Assembly (NCBI RefSeq): GCF_000731675.1
Contig: NZ_JMIT01000004.1
Location: forward strand, 310,001 to 374,000
Source of the DNA: Pseudomonas capeferrum
GTDB taxonomy: Bacteria > Pseudomonadota > Gammaproteobacteria > Pseudomonadales > Pseudomonadaceae
Length of the DNA: 64,000 nt
Direction: 5' to 3'
Part shown: positions 26,138 through 35,213 of the stretch, in pieces
Layout: every line of letters begins with the position of its first letter
Position numbering within the stretch: the stretch's first letter is position 1
The notes under the pieces: model-generated
What the model saw: only the letters and a program-made list of their open reading frames with translations
Told to the model about the DNA's origin: nothing
The model's database searches: none
Position numbers and translations under genes: made by a program

Positions 26138-27241
26138 ATGACCACGTTCAAGCACATCTTCAGCCCCGCCCTGCTCGCCCTGGCCCTGGTCGGCGGCGCC
26201 GCGCATGCCGCGCTGGTGCCCCCTCAGGGCTACTACGAGGGGATCGAAAAGCTCAAGACCAGCGACGGCAAGTTCCGCTGCGAAGCGGCGCCCAAGCCTT
26301 ACACCGGCGCGCTGCAGTTTCGCAGCAAGTACGAAGGCTCGGACAAGGCACGGGCGACCCTGAACCTGGACTCGGAACAGGCCTTCCGCGATTCCACCAA
26401 AGACATCACCACGCTTGAGCGCGGCGTCGCCAAGATGGTCAACCAGTACATGCGTGATGGCCGCCCGGCGCAGCTCGACTGCACCCTGACCTGGCTGGGG
26501 GCCTGGGCACGCGCCGATGCGCTGCTGTCCACCGACTACAACCACACCGGCAAGTCGATGCGCAAATGGGCGCTGGGCAGCATGAGCGGCTCATGGCTGC
26601 GCCTGAAGTTCTCCAATTCTCAGCCCCTGGCCGCGCACCAGACCGAAGCCGAGCAGATCGAGCGCTGGTTCGCCCGCCTGGCCGAACAGACCGTGCGTGA
26701 CTGGAGCGACCTGCCGCTGGAGAAGATCAACAACCACAGCTACTGGGCCGCCTGGTCGGTGATGGCCACCGCCGTGGCCACCGACCGCCGCGACCTGTTC
26801 GACTGGGCCGTGAAGGAATACAAGGTCGGCGCCAACCAGATCGACGACCAGGGCTTCTTGCCCAATGAAGTCAAGCGCAAGCAGCGCGCCCTGGCCTACC
26901 ACAACTACGCCCTGCCGCCGCTGGCGATGATCGCAAGCTTCGCCAAGGCCAACGGTGTGGACCTGCGCAGCGAGAACAACTTCGCCCTGCAGCGCCTGGG
27001 CGAAGGCGTGCTGGCCGGCGCCCGCGACCCGCGCCATTTCGCAGAGCGCGCAGGTGAAAAACAGGACATGAAAGACCTCAAGGTCGACAGCAAGTACGCC
27101 TGGCTCGAGCCCTGGTGCGCGCTGTACCAGTGCGTGGGCGACACGCTTGAGCGCAAGCACGGCATGCAGCCATTCGACAGCTTCAGGCTGGGCGGCAACC
27201 TGACCCGGGTCTATGACCCGAGCGCGGCTTCGAAGAAGTAA
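26138..27241 (+). CDS. algL: Alginate lyase AlgL
   Basis: AlgL degrades alginate that strays into the periplasm, by beta-elimination, and is needed for a healthy cell during production. The 367-residue protein has a signal peptide cut near residue 24 (AAHA) and an alpha/alpha-barrel fold of the PL5 family, with the signature NNHSYW at 198-203 and a later KRALAYHNY-like segment carrying the catalytic Arg and Tyr (about 247-256). It is unusual only in what follows: a 196-bp gap before algI with an inverted REP pair. Confidence 0.96.
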   Translation: MTTFKHIFSPALLALALVGGAAHAALVPPQGYYEGIEKLKTSDGKFRCEAAPKPYTGALQFRSKYEGSDKARATLNLDSEQAFRDSTKDITTLERGVAKMVNQYMRDGRPAQLDCTLTWLGAWARADALLSTDYNHTGKSMRKWALGSMSGSWLRLKFSNSQPLAAHQTEAEQIERWFARLAEQTVRDWSDLPLEKINNHSYWAAWSVMATAVATDRRDLFDWAVKEYKVGANQIDDQGFLPNEVKRKQRALAYHNYALPPLAMIASFAKANGVDLRSENNFALQRLGEGVLAGARDPRHFAERAGEKQDMKDLKVDSKYAWLEPWCALYQCVGDTLERKHGMQPFDSFRLGGNLTRVYDPSAASKK

Positions 27242-27260
27242 CACCCCTGTCGGGGGTGAT

Positions 27261-27353
27261 CTGTGTGGGAGCGGGCTTGCCCCGCGAAGGCGTCAGCAGC
27301 GACAACGCCTTTGCCCTTTCGGGCCTCTTCGCGGGACAAGCCCGCTCCCACAG
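27261..27353. repeat. Inverted REP pair inside the alginate operon
   Basis: Two REP-type cores face each other: 27261-27290 (reading GGGAGCGGGCTTGCCCCGCG) and 27324-27353 (the near-complement, with one or two differences). A further small stem CACCCC/GGGGTG lies right after the algL stop codon at 27242-27257. These fill most of the 196-bp algL-algI gap. A TTAGGAG ribosome site for algI follows at 27424-27430. Confidence 0.85.
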
Positions 27354-27437
27354 GAAATGAGTTGCTCTCCAGTCATGAACTGGGGGGTTTGGGGGGCGCT
27401 TTGCCCTGGATGCTGTGAACAAATTAGGAGAACCGGG

Positions 27438-28895
27438 ATGGTCTTCTCGTCCAACGTGTTCCTGTTCCTGTTCTTGCCGATCTTCCTCGGCCTGTACTAC
27501 TTGAGCGGGCAACGCTATCGCAACTTGCTGTTGCTGGTCGCCAGCTACATCTTCTATGCCTGGTGGCGCGTGGACTTCCTCGCCCTGTTCGCCGGCGTGA
27601 CCCTGTGGAACTACTGGATCGGCCTTAAAGTCGGCGCAGCAGGCGTACGCACCAAGCCGGCGCAGCGCTGGCTGCTGCTGGGCGTGGGCGTCGACCTGGC
27701 GATCCTCGGCTATTTCAAGTACGCCAACTTCGGCGTCGACAGCCTCAACGCGATCGTCAGCTCGTTTGGCCTGGAGCCGTTCATCCTCACCCACGTGCTG
27801 CTGCCGATCGGTATCTCGTTCTACATCTTCGAGTCGATCAGCTACATCATCGACGTGTACCGCGGCGACACCCCGGCCACCCGCAACCTGATCGACTTCG
27901 CAGCGTTCGTGGCGATCTTCCCGCACCTGATCGCCGGCCCCGTGCTGCGCTTCAAGGACCTGGTCGACCAGTTCAACAACCGTACCCACACCCTGGACAA
28001 GTTCTCCGAAGGCTGCACCCGCTTCATGCAGGGCTTCATCAAGAAAGTGTTCATCGCCGACACCCTGGCAGTGGTCGCCGACCATTGCTTCGCCCTGCAG
28101 AACCCGACCACCGGCGACGCCTGGCTGGGCGCCCTGGCCTATACCGCGCAGCTCTACTTCGACTTCTCTGGCTACAGCGACATGGCCATCGGCCTGGGCC
28201 TGATGATGGGCTTCCGCTTCATGGAGAACTTCAAGCAGCCGTACATCAGCCAGTCGATCACCGAGTTCTGGCGCCGCTGGCACATCAGCCTGTCGACCTG
28301 GCTGCGCGACTACCTGTACATCACCCTGGGCGGCAACCGCAAAGGCACCTTCAATACCTACCGCAACCTGTTCCTGACCATGCTGCTGGGCGGGCTGTGG
28401 CACGGCGCCAACTTCACCTACATCATCTGGGGCGCCTGGCACGGCATGTGGCTGGCCATCGAGCGGGCGCTGGGCCTCGACACCAACCCGCAGCGCTTCA
28501 ACCCGGTCAAGTGGGCGTTCACCTTCCTGCTGGTGGTGGTTGGCTGGGTGATCTTCCGGGCCGAGAACCTGCACGTGGCCGGCCGCATGTACGGCGCCAT
28601 GTTCAGCTTTGGTGAATGGCAGCTGTCGGAGCTCAACCGCGCCCAGCTCACCGGGTTGCAAGTAGCCACCCTGATCATCGCCTACCTCACCTTGGCGTAC
28701 TTCGGCCTGCGCGACTTCTACCGCAACGCCAAGCCGACGCCGCAGGCGACCCCGGTGCAGATCAACGCCGACGGCTCGATTGGCCTGGACTGGACCCGGG
28801 TGATGACCCGCGTCCTGATCCTGCTGCTGTTCGTGGCCTCGATCCTCAAGCTTTCGGCGCAGAGCTACTCGCCGTTCCTTTACTTCCAGTTCTGA
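27438..28895 (+). CDS. algI: Alginate O-acetylation membrane protein AlgI (MBOAT)
   Basis: AlgI is a membrane-bound O-acyltransferase that brings acetyl groups across the inner membrane for AlgJ and AlgX. The 485-residue protein is highly hydrophobic with about a dozen spans and keeps the essential MBOAT histidine at 322 (LWHGAN), the same position as in P. aeruginosa, together with WRRWHISLSTWLRDYLY (279-295). It has its own strong TTAGGAG site, useful because the gene is separated from algL by REP structures. algJ begins 11 bp later. Confidence 0.97.
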   Translation: MVFSSNVFLFLFLPIFLGLYYLSGQRYRNLLLLVASYIFYAWWRVDFLALFAGVTLWNYWIGLKVGAAGVRTKPAQRWLLLGVGVDLAILGYFKYANFGVDSLNAIVSSFGLEPFILTHVLLPIGISFYIFESISYIIDVYRGDTPATRNLIDFAAFVAIFPHLIAGPVLRFKDLVDQFNNRTHTLDKFSEGCTRFMQGFIKKVFIADTLAVVADHCFALQNPTTGDAWLGALAYTAQLYFDFSGYSDMAIGLGLMMGFRFMENFKQPYISQSITEFWRRWHISLSTWLRDYLYITLGGNRKGTFNTYRNLFLTMLLGGLWHGANFTYIIWGAWHGMWLAIERALGLDTNPQRFNPVKWAFTFLLVVVGWVIFRAENLHVAGRMYGAMFSFGEWQLSELNRAQLTGLQVATLIIAYLTLAYFGLRDFYRNAKPTPQATPVQINADGSIGLDWTRVMTRVLILLLFVASILKLSAQSYSPFLYFQF

Positions 28896-28906
28896 GGTTG
28901 ATGACC

Positions 28907-30064
28907 ATGACCCGGACATTACGCATTACCTATTCGCTGTCGTTCCTCGGCCTGCTGGTCGGCATGGGCGCCTGGTCCACTGGCGGCCTGGACAGCTTCC
29001 AGCGCACCGCCCAGATGACCTTGCTCAACGGCAAGCTGGCCAAGGCCGCCGAGACCCACTACGACGAGCAGTTCCCGATCAAGCGCCTGGGCACCAACCT
29101 CTGGGCGGCACTGGACTTCAAGCTGTTCAACGAAGGGCGCCCAGGCGTGGTGCTGGGCCGCGACCAATGGCTGTTCAGCGATGAAGAGTTCAAACCCACC
29201 GCCGGTGCCGAGCAACTGATGCAGGAAAACCTGGCGCTTATCCGTGGCGTGCGCGACACCCTGCAGCAGCATGGCAGCCAGCTGGTGCTGGCGATCGTGC
29301 CGGCCAAGGCGCGGGTCTACTCGGAGTATGTGGGCAAGGAGCTGCCAGCCAGCCTGCATGACGACCTGTACAACCAGTTTCATGCCCAGGCCCGCCAGGC
29401 CAACGTGTTCGCCCCGGACCTGATGGCGCCCCTGGAGCAGGCCAAGGCCCGTGGCCAGGTATTCCTGCGCACCGACACCCACTGGACGCCGATGGGCGCC
29501 GAAGTCGCCGCACAGGCGCTGGCCGAAGCGGTCAGCCGCCAGAGCTTGCTCAATGGTGACCCCCAGGCCTTCATCACCGAAGCCGGCAGTACCGCGCCGT
29601 ACAAGGGCGACCTGACCAACTTCCTGCCACTCGACCCGCTGTTCAGCAACCTGTTGCCGGCGCCGGACAACCTGCAGCAACGCACAACACGCCCAGCCGA
29701 AACCGAAGGCGAGGCGGGCGATGCGCTGTTCGCCGACAGCCAGATTCCGGTCGCACTGGTAGGCACCAGCTACAGCGCCAACCCGCACTGGAACTTCCTC
29801 GGTGCCCTGCAGCAAGCCCTGCACAGCGACGTCGCCAACTACGCCGAAGACGGCCATGGCCCGCTGCTGCCGATGCTCAAGTACCTGCAAAGCGATGCTT
29901 TCAAAAATGCCGCGCCACAAGTGGTGGTGTGGGAATTCCCCGAACGTTATCTGCCCATGAAAAACGACCTCAGCAGCTTTGATCCGCAGTGGATCGCGCA
30001 ACTGAAAAACACCCGTAAATCCGAAGAAAACCTGGCCCTGTCGTCCACCCGGACGAACCACTGA
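28907..30064 (+). CDS. algJ: Alginate O-acetyltransferase AlgJ
   Basis: AlgJ is an SGNH-like acetylesterase/transferase held at the periplasmic face by an uncleaved N-terminal signal anchor, and works with AlgI and AlgF upstream of AlgX. From a start at 28907 (MTRTLRITYS) the protein has 385 residues and the catalytic residues fall at Asp190, His192 (DTHWTP) and Ser288 (GTSYS). This is the same numbering as in P. aeruginosa and supports this start over the ATG at 28901. A GAGG site is 9 bp upstream of 28907. Confidence 0.95.
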   Translation: MTRTLRITYSLSFLGLLVGMGAWSTGGLDSFQRTAQMTLLNGKLAKAAETHYDEQFPIKRLGTNLWAALDFKLFNEGRPGVVLGRDQWLFSDEEFKPTAGAEQLMQENLALIRGVRDTLQQHGSQLVLAIVPAKARVYSEYVGKELPASLHDDLYNQFHAQARQANVFAPDLMAPLEQAKARGQVFLRTDTHWTPMGAEVAAQALAEAVSRQSLLNGDPQAFITEAGSTAPYKGDLTNFLPLDPLFSNLLPAPDNLQQRTTRPAETEGEAGDALFADSQIPVALVGTSYSANPHWNFLGALQQALHSDVANYAEDGHGPLLPMLKYLQSDAFKNAAPQVVVWEFPERYLPMKNDLSSFDPQWIAQLKNTRKSEENLALSSTRTNH

Positions 30065-30085
30065 TCGATAGAGAGGAACACGCAC

Positions 30086-30733
30086 ATGACTACCAAAACT
30101 TCCATTGCCAAAGCCCTCACCCTCGCGGCCGGCCTTTCCCTTGCTTCGATGCAGGCCTTCGCCGGCGCCGATGCCGCGCTGTATGGCCCGACCGCGCCGA
30201 AAGGCTCGACCTTCGTGCGCCTGTACAACGCTGCCAGCGCCCCGGCCGCCGCCTCGGTCGGCAATACCCAGATCAAACAAGTCGGCGCCCAGGCCAGCAG
30301 CGACTTCAGCTTCCTGCCCGGTGGCGACTACACAGCCCAGGTCGGCGGCAAGAGCGTCCCGGTCAAACTGGCCTCGGACAAGTACTACACCCTGGTCAAC
30401 AGCGGCAGCGGCAACCCGCAACTGATCGAAGAGCCACCGTTCAAGAACAAGCAGAAAGCCCTGGTACGCGTACAGAACCTCAGCGACCAGTCGCTGACCC
30501 TGAAGACCGCCGATGGCAAGACCGAAGTGGTCACCCCGGTAGCAGCCAAAGGCCGTGGCGAGCGTGAGATCAACCCGGTCAAGGTCAACCTCGCCCTGTA
30601 TGCAGGTGACAAGAAAGTCAGCGACGTCAAACCCGTCGCCCTGGAGCGCGGCGAAGCTGCCGTGCTGTACGTCACCGGCTCGGGCAGCAGCCTGTCGCCG
30701 GTCTGGGTCACCCGCCCAGTGTCCACCCACTGA
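30086..30733 (+). CDS. algF: Alginate O-acetylation adaptor AlgF
   Basis: AlgF is a small periplasmic protein required for alginate acetylation, thought to bridge AlgI/AlgJ and AlgX. The 215-residue protein has a clear signal peptide ending QAFA near residue 27 and then two beta-rich domains (about 28-115 and 120-215). It lies 21 bp after algJ with a GAGAGGAA site and 37 bp before algA. Confidence 0.95.
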   Translation: MTTKTSIAKALTLAAGLSLASMQAFAGADAALYGPTAPKGSTFVRLYNAASAPAAASVGNTQIKQVGAQASSDFSFLPGGDYTAQVGGKSVPVKLASDKYYTLVNSGSGNPQLIEEPPFKNKQKALVRVQNLSDQSLTLKTADGKTEVVTPVAAKGRGEREINPVKVNLALYAGDKKVSDVKPVALERGEAAVLYVTGSGSSLSPVWVTRPVSTH

Positions 30734-30770
30734 TCCCCTGCCTCGTTAACGACCTTATTGGAGAAACATC

Positions 30771-32225
30771 ATGATCCCGGTAATTCTTTCTGGTGGTAGC
30801 GGTTCGCGTCTGTGGCCTCTGTCGCGCAAGCAGTTCCCCAAGCAGTTCCTGGCCCTGACCGGTGAACACACGCTGTTCCAGCAAACCATCCAGCGCCTGG
30901 TGTTCGAAGGCATGGATGCGCCGATCGTGGTCTGCAACAAGGACCACAAGTTCATCGTCCAGGAGCAGCTCGGCGCGTTGAAACTTGAAACCCAGGCCAT
31001 CCTGATGGAGCCGTTCGGCCGCAACACGGCGCCCGCCGTGGCGATGACCGCGATGAAGCTGGTCAGCGAAGGCCGCGACGACTTGATGCTGGTGCTGCCT
31101 GCCGACCACGTGATCGACGATCAGAAAGCCCTGCAGCGCGCCCTGGCCCTGGCCACCGTGGCCGCCGAGCGTGGCGAGATGGTGCTGTTCGGCGTGCCGG
31201 CGACCAAGCCTGAGACCGGCTATGGCTACATCCGCTCCAGCCAGGACGCACTGCTGCCAGAAGGCGTGGCGCGGGTTGCGCAGTTCGTCGAAAAACCCGA
31301 TGAAAAACGCGCCGCCGAGTTCGTCAAGGCCGGTGGCTACTTCTGGAACAGCGGCATGTTCCTGTTCCGCGCCAGCCGTTTCCTCGAAGAGCTGAAAAAG
31401 CACGACGCCGACATCTACGACACCTGTGTGCTGGCCTTGGAACGCAGCCAGGAAGAAGACGATGTGTTGAGCATCGACGAAGCCACCTTCGCCTGCTGCC
31501 CGGACAACTCCATCGACTATGCGGTGATGGAGAAGACCCAGCGTGCCTGCGTGGTGCCGATGTCGGCCGGCTGGAGCGACGTGGGCTGCTGGTCGTCGCT
31601 GTGGGAAGTGCACGACAAGGACGACAACGGCAACGTCACCAAAGGCGATGTGGTGGTGCAGGACAGCCGCAACTGCATGATCCATGGCAATGGCAAGCTG
31701 GTGTCGGTGATCGGCCTCGAGAACATCGTCGTGGTCGAGACCAAGGACGCCATGATGATTGCCCACAAGGACAAGGTCCAAGGCGTCAAGCAGATGGTCA
31801 AGACCCTGGACGAGCAGGGCCGCAGCGAGACTCAGAACCACCTAGAAGTGTACCGCCCATGGGGCTCGTACGACTCGGTGGACATGGGCGGCCGCTTCCA
31901 GGTCAAGCACATCACCGTCAAGCCGGGCGCCAGCCTGTCGCTGCAGATGCACCACCACCGCGCCGAGCACTGGATCGTGGTGTCCGGCACTGCCGAAGTG
32001 ACGTGCGACGAGAACGTGTTCCTGCTGACCGAGAACCAGTCGACCTACATCCCGATCGCCTCGATCCACCGCCTGCGCAACCCAGGCAAGATCCCACTGG
32101 AGATCATCGAAGTGCAGTCTGGCAGCTACCTGGGCGAGGATGATATCGAGCGCTTCGAGGACGTCTACGGGCGCACCTCGACGCCGGTCGAGCGTGGTGT
32201 TTCGGTGAAAACCATCGCGCAGTAA
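30771..32225 (+). CDS. algA: Bifunctional phosphomannose isomerase / GDP-mannose pyrophosphorylase AlgA
   Basis: AlgA makes mannose 6-phosphate from fructose 6-phosphate and later GDP-mannose from mannose 1-phosphate, supplying AlgD. The 484-residue protein has an N-terminal nucleotidyltransferase domain opening with GGSGSRLWPLSRKQFPKQ (8-25) and a C-terminal type II isomerase cupin domain (about 355-475) with QMHHHRAEHWIVVSG. It is the last gene of the operon and is followed by a hairpin at 32292-32308. It completes the twelve genes needed for alginate. Confidence 0.97.
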   Translation: MIPVILSGGSGSRLWPLSRKQFPKQFLALTGEHTLFQQTIQRLVFEGMDAPIVVCNKDHKFIVQEQLGALKLETQAILMEPFGRNTAPAVAMTAMKLVSEGRDDLMLVLPADHVIDDQKALQRALALATVAAERGEMVLFGVPATKPETGYGYIRSSQDALLPEGVARVAQFVEKPDEKRAAEFVKAGGYFWNSGMFLFRASRFLEELKKHDADIYDTCVLALERSQEEDDVLSIDEATFACCPDNSIDYAVMEKTQRACVVPMSAGWSDVGCWSSLWEVHDKDDNGNVTKGDVVVQDSRNCMIHGNGKLVSVIGLENIVVVETKDAMMIAHKDKVQGVKQMVKTLDEQGRSETQNHLEVYRPWGSYDSVDMGGRFQVKHITVKPGASLSLQMHHHRAEHWIVVSGTAEVTCDENVFLLTENQSTYIPIASIHRLRNPGKIPLEIIEVQSGSYLGEDDIERFEDVYGRTSTPVERGVSVKTIAQ

Positions 32226-32291
32226 GTGAAACCCCGGGGCCGCACCTGCAAAGATCACACGATCCGGTAGGAGCGGCCTTGTGTCGCGAAA

Positions 32292-32308
32292 GGAGGGCAA
32301 AGCCCTCC
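32292..32308 (+). terminator. Terminator-like hairpin after algA
   Basis: GGAGGGC and GCCCTCC form a 7-bp stem with an AAA loop, followed by CGCTTTTG. It lies 67 bp after algA, just beyond a REP-like word (GTAGGAGCGGCCTTGTGTCG), and is the likely end of the alginate transcript. Confidence 0.6.
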
Positions 32309-32377
32309 CGCTTTTGAGCCCTCCCCCATTTCAAGCTACGATGGTCAGACCCCGCGCAACCAAGGTCTGCAAGCCCC

Positions 32378-32842
32378 ATGATCATCGGTGCCTTCCTCAT
32401 CCTCACCTGGCTGGTGCTGCTGCTGCGCTACCCGGCCAAAGCCCTGCCGATATCCCTGGCCGCTGTCTGCGGCCTGGGCCTGGTCGCCCTGTTCGTCGCC
32501 TGGCAAGACACCCGCGAAGCCACGCAACTGGCACGCCTGGACCTGCGCCTGAGCTACGCCCCTGACAAGTGCCCCGCCGACCGCGCGCTGCACGTGCACA
32601 TGAAAAACGGCAACAAAGTCCCGCTCACCGAGCTGCGATGGCGCGTGGGCGCGTATGCGCCGGGCGATACCGTCAACCTTGCCGAAAACACCTACAGCGC
32701 GCCGCGTTATCGCGGGCCGGGTGAGCTGCAACCGGGTGCCGAATGGAACGATTGCCTGCCGGTACCGCCTCTGCGTTCCGGCTACCGGGCACAGACGCTG
32801 GAGTTTCGTGCCGAGCGTCTGCAAGGTACATTTGCCAATTGA
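32378..32842 (+). CDS. Conserved membrane-anchored protein of unknown function
   Basis: I do not recognise a characterised family. The 154-residue product has two adjacent membrane spans (about 3-17 and 22-41) and then a roughly 110-residue soluble domain beginning TREATQLARLDLRLSYAPDKCP. It contains a Cys pair (CP near 64 and DCLPVP near 128) that could form a disulfide if periplasmic. Similar short genes are common in pseudomonads and are sometimes labelled multidrug transporter without evidence; the two spans make that unlikely. It is 152 bp after algA, beyond the terminator, so it is probably not part of the alginate operon. The start codon has only a weak upstream AAGG. Confidence 0.75.
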   Translation: MIIGAFLILTWLVLLLRYPAKALPISLAAVCGLGLVALFVAWQDTREATQLARLDLRLSYAPDKCPADRALHVHMKNGNKVPLTELRWRVGAYAPGDTVNLAENTYSAPRYRGPGELQPGAEWNDCLPVPPLRSGYRAQTLEFRAERLQGTFAN

Positions 32843-32908
32843 CGCATTGCTGCCTCGCGAAGAGGCCGGCGCAGGCCACACACAATTCCCAGACCCAAGG
32901 CCCTCCCC

Positions 32909-33733
32909 ATGCCCACCGTCCTGATCACCGGTTGTTCCAGCGGCATCGGCCGCGCCCTGGCCAACGCCTTCCGCGATGCCGGCCACGAGGTCTGGGCCAC
33001 CGCCCGCAAGCCTGAAGACGTCGAGCAGTTGTCCGCTGCCGGCTTCACCGCCCGGCAACTGGACGTCAATGACAGCGATGCCCTGACGCAACTGGCCGAT
33101 GAGCTGCAAGCGCGCCACGCCAGCCTCGACATCCTGATCAACAACGCCGGCTACGGCGCCATGGGCCCGCTGCTCGACGGCGGCGTAGACGCCATGCGCC
33201 AGCAATTCGAAACCAACGTATTCGCCGTGGTCGGCGTGACCCGCGCGCTGTTCCCGCTGCTGCGTCGCGCACGCGGGCTGGTGGTGAACATCGGCAGCGT
33301 TTCCGGGGTGCTGGTCACGCCGTTCGCCGGTGCCTATTGCGCCTCCAAGGCCGCGGTCAACGCCCTGAGCGATGCCCTGCGCCTGGAGCTGGCGCCGTTT
33401 GGCATTCGGGTGATGGAAGTGCAACCGGGGGCGATCGCCTCGCAGTTCGCCAGCAATGCCCAGCGCCAGGCCGAGCAGGTACTGGCGGCGGATTCACCGT
33501 GGTGGCCGCTGCGCGAGTACGTCCAGGCACGCGCCCGGGCGTCGCAGGACCGGCCGACGCCGGCAGCGGTGTTTGCCCAAGGGGTGCTGGCGGCTACGCG
33601 CAAAACGGCGGTGCCTGCGGTGGTGAGGTTGGGCAATGGCAGCACAGCGTTGCCGCTGATCGCCAGGCTGTTGCCGCGGCGGCTGCTGGGCTGGGTGTTG
33701 CGCAAGCGGTTCGGGCTGCTGCGTCCGCTTTGA
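32909..33733 (+). CDS. Short-chain dehydrogenase/reductase
   Basis: This 274-residue classical SDR enzyme has the cofactor motif TGCSSGIG (7-14), NNAG near 81-84, and the catalytic Ser-Tyr-Lys set in IGSVSGVLVTPFAGAYCASK (about 130-149). The C-terminal 50 residues are basic and hydrophobic. The sequence suggests an NAD(P)-dependent oxidoreductase acting on an alcohol or ketone. The substrate cannot be deduced. It starts 66 bp after the preceding hypothetical gene, so cotranscription is possible, and it converges on the efflux operon at 33762. Confidence 0.88.
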   Translation: MPTVLITGCSSGIGRALANAFRDAGHEVWATARKPEDVEQLSAAGFTARQLDVNDSDALTQLADELQARHASLDILINNAGYGAMGPLLDGGVDAMRQQFETNVFAVVGVTRALFPLLRRARGLVVNIGSVSGVLVTPFAGAYCASKAAVNALSDALRLELAPFGIRVMEVQPGAIASQFASNAQRQAEQVLAADSPWWPLREYVQARARASQDRPTPAAVFAQGVLAATRKTAVPAVVRLGNGSTALPLIARLLPRRLLGWVLRKRFGLLRPL

Positions 33734-33761
33734 TGTTTGGCCAGCACAGCCAGCGCAACCG

Positions 33762-35213
33762 TCATACCTTTTTCGACGGCTGAGTATCAAACGCCTGCCA
33801 GCCCCCGCCCAGCGCCTTGTACAACCCCACCAAGGCCTGGGAAACCGCTGCCGAACTGTCGATCCACTGCTCTTCGCTGGCCAGCAACGCACCCTGTACC
33901 GTCAGCACATTGAGAAAGTCCACCGCCCCTTCCACATACTGGCGCTGGGCAGTCTCCAGGGCGATGCGGTTCTGCCGCACCGCCTCGGCCAGGTGGTCGC
34001 GGCGCAACTGGCTGGCGTTGTACAGGCGCAGCACATCGTCGATCTCGTGCCAGGCACCGAGCACCACCTTGCGGTAGTTGAGCGCCGCTTCCTGCTGCTG
34101 CGCCTCGCGCAACTCCAGCGTGCCTTTGAGCCGCCCCCCTTCGAAGATCGGCAACGACAGTTGCGGGCCGAAGGCGAAGCGGCGCGAGTCCCAGCCGCCG
34201 AAGTCGGACAGCTGCATGGCCTGGAACCCCATGCTGCCCGACAGCCGAATGCTCGGGTAGAAGTCGGCCTTGGCCACGCCGATGCTGGCGGTTGCCGCGT
34301 GCAACCGCGCCTCGGCCTGGCGAATGTCCGGGCGGCGCTCAGCCAACTCGGACGGCAAGCCGATGGCGAACTGCTGTTGCGGCGCGGGCAGTTCACCGCC
34401 TTCAAGCAGCTGCGCCTGCAGGCTGCGTGGCGGTTCGGCCGCGAGCAGGCTGAGGGCGTTGATCAGGTCGTCGCGGCGGGCCTCCAGGCTGGGCAGGCGG
34501 GCTTCGATCGAAGCGACCTGGGCACTGGCTTGGGCCACGTCGAGGCGGGTGGCGACACCTTCGGCCTGGCGGTTTTCAGACAGCTTCAAGCTGTGCTGCG
34601 CCACCTTCAGGTTGTCACGGGTGACATCGAGCGTGTGCTGTACCGCACGCAATTGAATGTAGTTGCCGGCGGTTTCCGACAGCAGCGCCAGCAGCACGCC
34701 ACGGCGGTCGTTCTCGGCCACTTCGACCGTCGCATCGGCAGCCTCGACCTGGCGCCGCACGCGGCCCCAGAGGTCCAGCTCCCAACCCGCGACCAGGTCA
34801 CCCTGCCACAGGTTGAAGGCAGACTTACCGGCATGGCCAGAGGGGTCGCTCAGCCCTTCGGCGCTGTTGCGAGCACGGCTGTAGCCCGCGTTCACATCCA
34901 CCGAAGGCGCTTCGTCCGCCGCCACCGTACTGCGCAGGGCGCGGCTTTGCAGCAGGCGTGCACTGGCCATCTGCAGGTCCAGGTTGCGTTCGGAGACCTG
35001 CTGGATCAGCGCGCTGAGGCGGGCATCGTGAAAGGTTTCCCACCAGCGCAGCTCCAGCGGCTCGGCTTGCGGCTGGCTTGCTGCGGCCTCGCCTTGCAGC
35101 GCCGCCCACTGTTGCGGGGCCTGGCTGGCGGGGCGCTGGAAGTCCGGCCCCAGGGTGCAGCCGGCCATGAGCACAGCCAGCAACAACGGGCTCAAGCGTA
35201 ATGCTGGCTTCAT
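33762..35213 (-). CDS. Outer-membrane efflux lipoprotein (NodT/OprM family)
   Basis: This 483-residue TolC-type channel is the outer-membrane part of a tripartite pump. The signal peptide ends in the lipobox LMAGC with Cys19 as the lipidated residue. Two tandem OEP repeats follow, with long coiled-coil helices. The gene is the last of MFS-HlyD-OMF, overlapping the adaptor gene by 4 bp (ATGA). Its presence means the pump need not borrow TolC or OprM. The drug or metabolite exported is unknown. Confidence 0.93.
   Translation of the reverse strand: MKPALRLSPLLLAVLMAGCTLGPDFQRPASQAPQQWAALQGEAAASQPQAEPLELRWWETFHDARLSALIQQVSERNLDLQMASARLLQSRALRSTVAADEAPSVDVNAGYSRARNSAEGLSDPSGHAGKSAFNLWQGDLVAGWELDLWGRVRRQVEAADATVEVAENDRRGVLLALLSETAGNYIQLRAVQHTLDVTRDNLKVAQHSLKLSENRQAEGVATRLDVAQASAQVASIEARLPSLEARRDDLINALSLLAAEPPRSLQAQLLEGGELPAPQQQFAIGLPSELAERRPDIRQAEARLHAATASIGVAKADFYPSIRLSGSMGFQAMQLSDFGGWDSRRFAFGPQLSLPIFEGGRLKGTLELREAQQQEAALNYRKVVLGAWHEIDDVLRLYNASQLRRDHLAEAVRQNRIALETAQRQYVEGAVDFLNVLTVQGALLASEEQWIDSSAAVSQALVGLYKALGGGWQAFDTQPSKKV

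Noticed and set aside
24568..26157. Minus-strand open frame of 529 codons opposite algX
   Set aside because: It is antisense to a gene with verified catalytic motifs. The product is Val/Leu/Gly-rich without similarity to a family.
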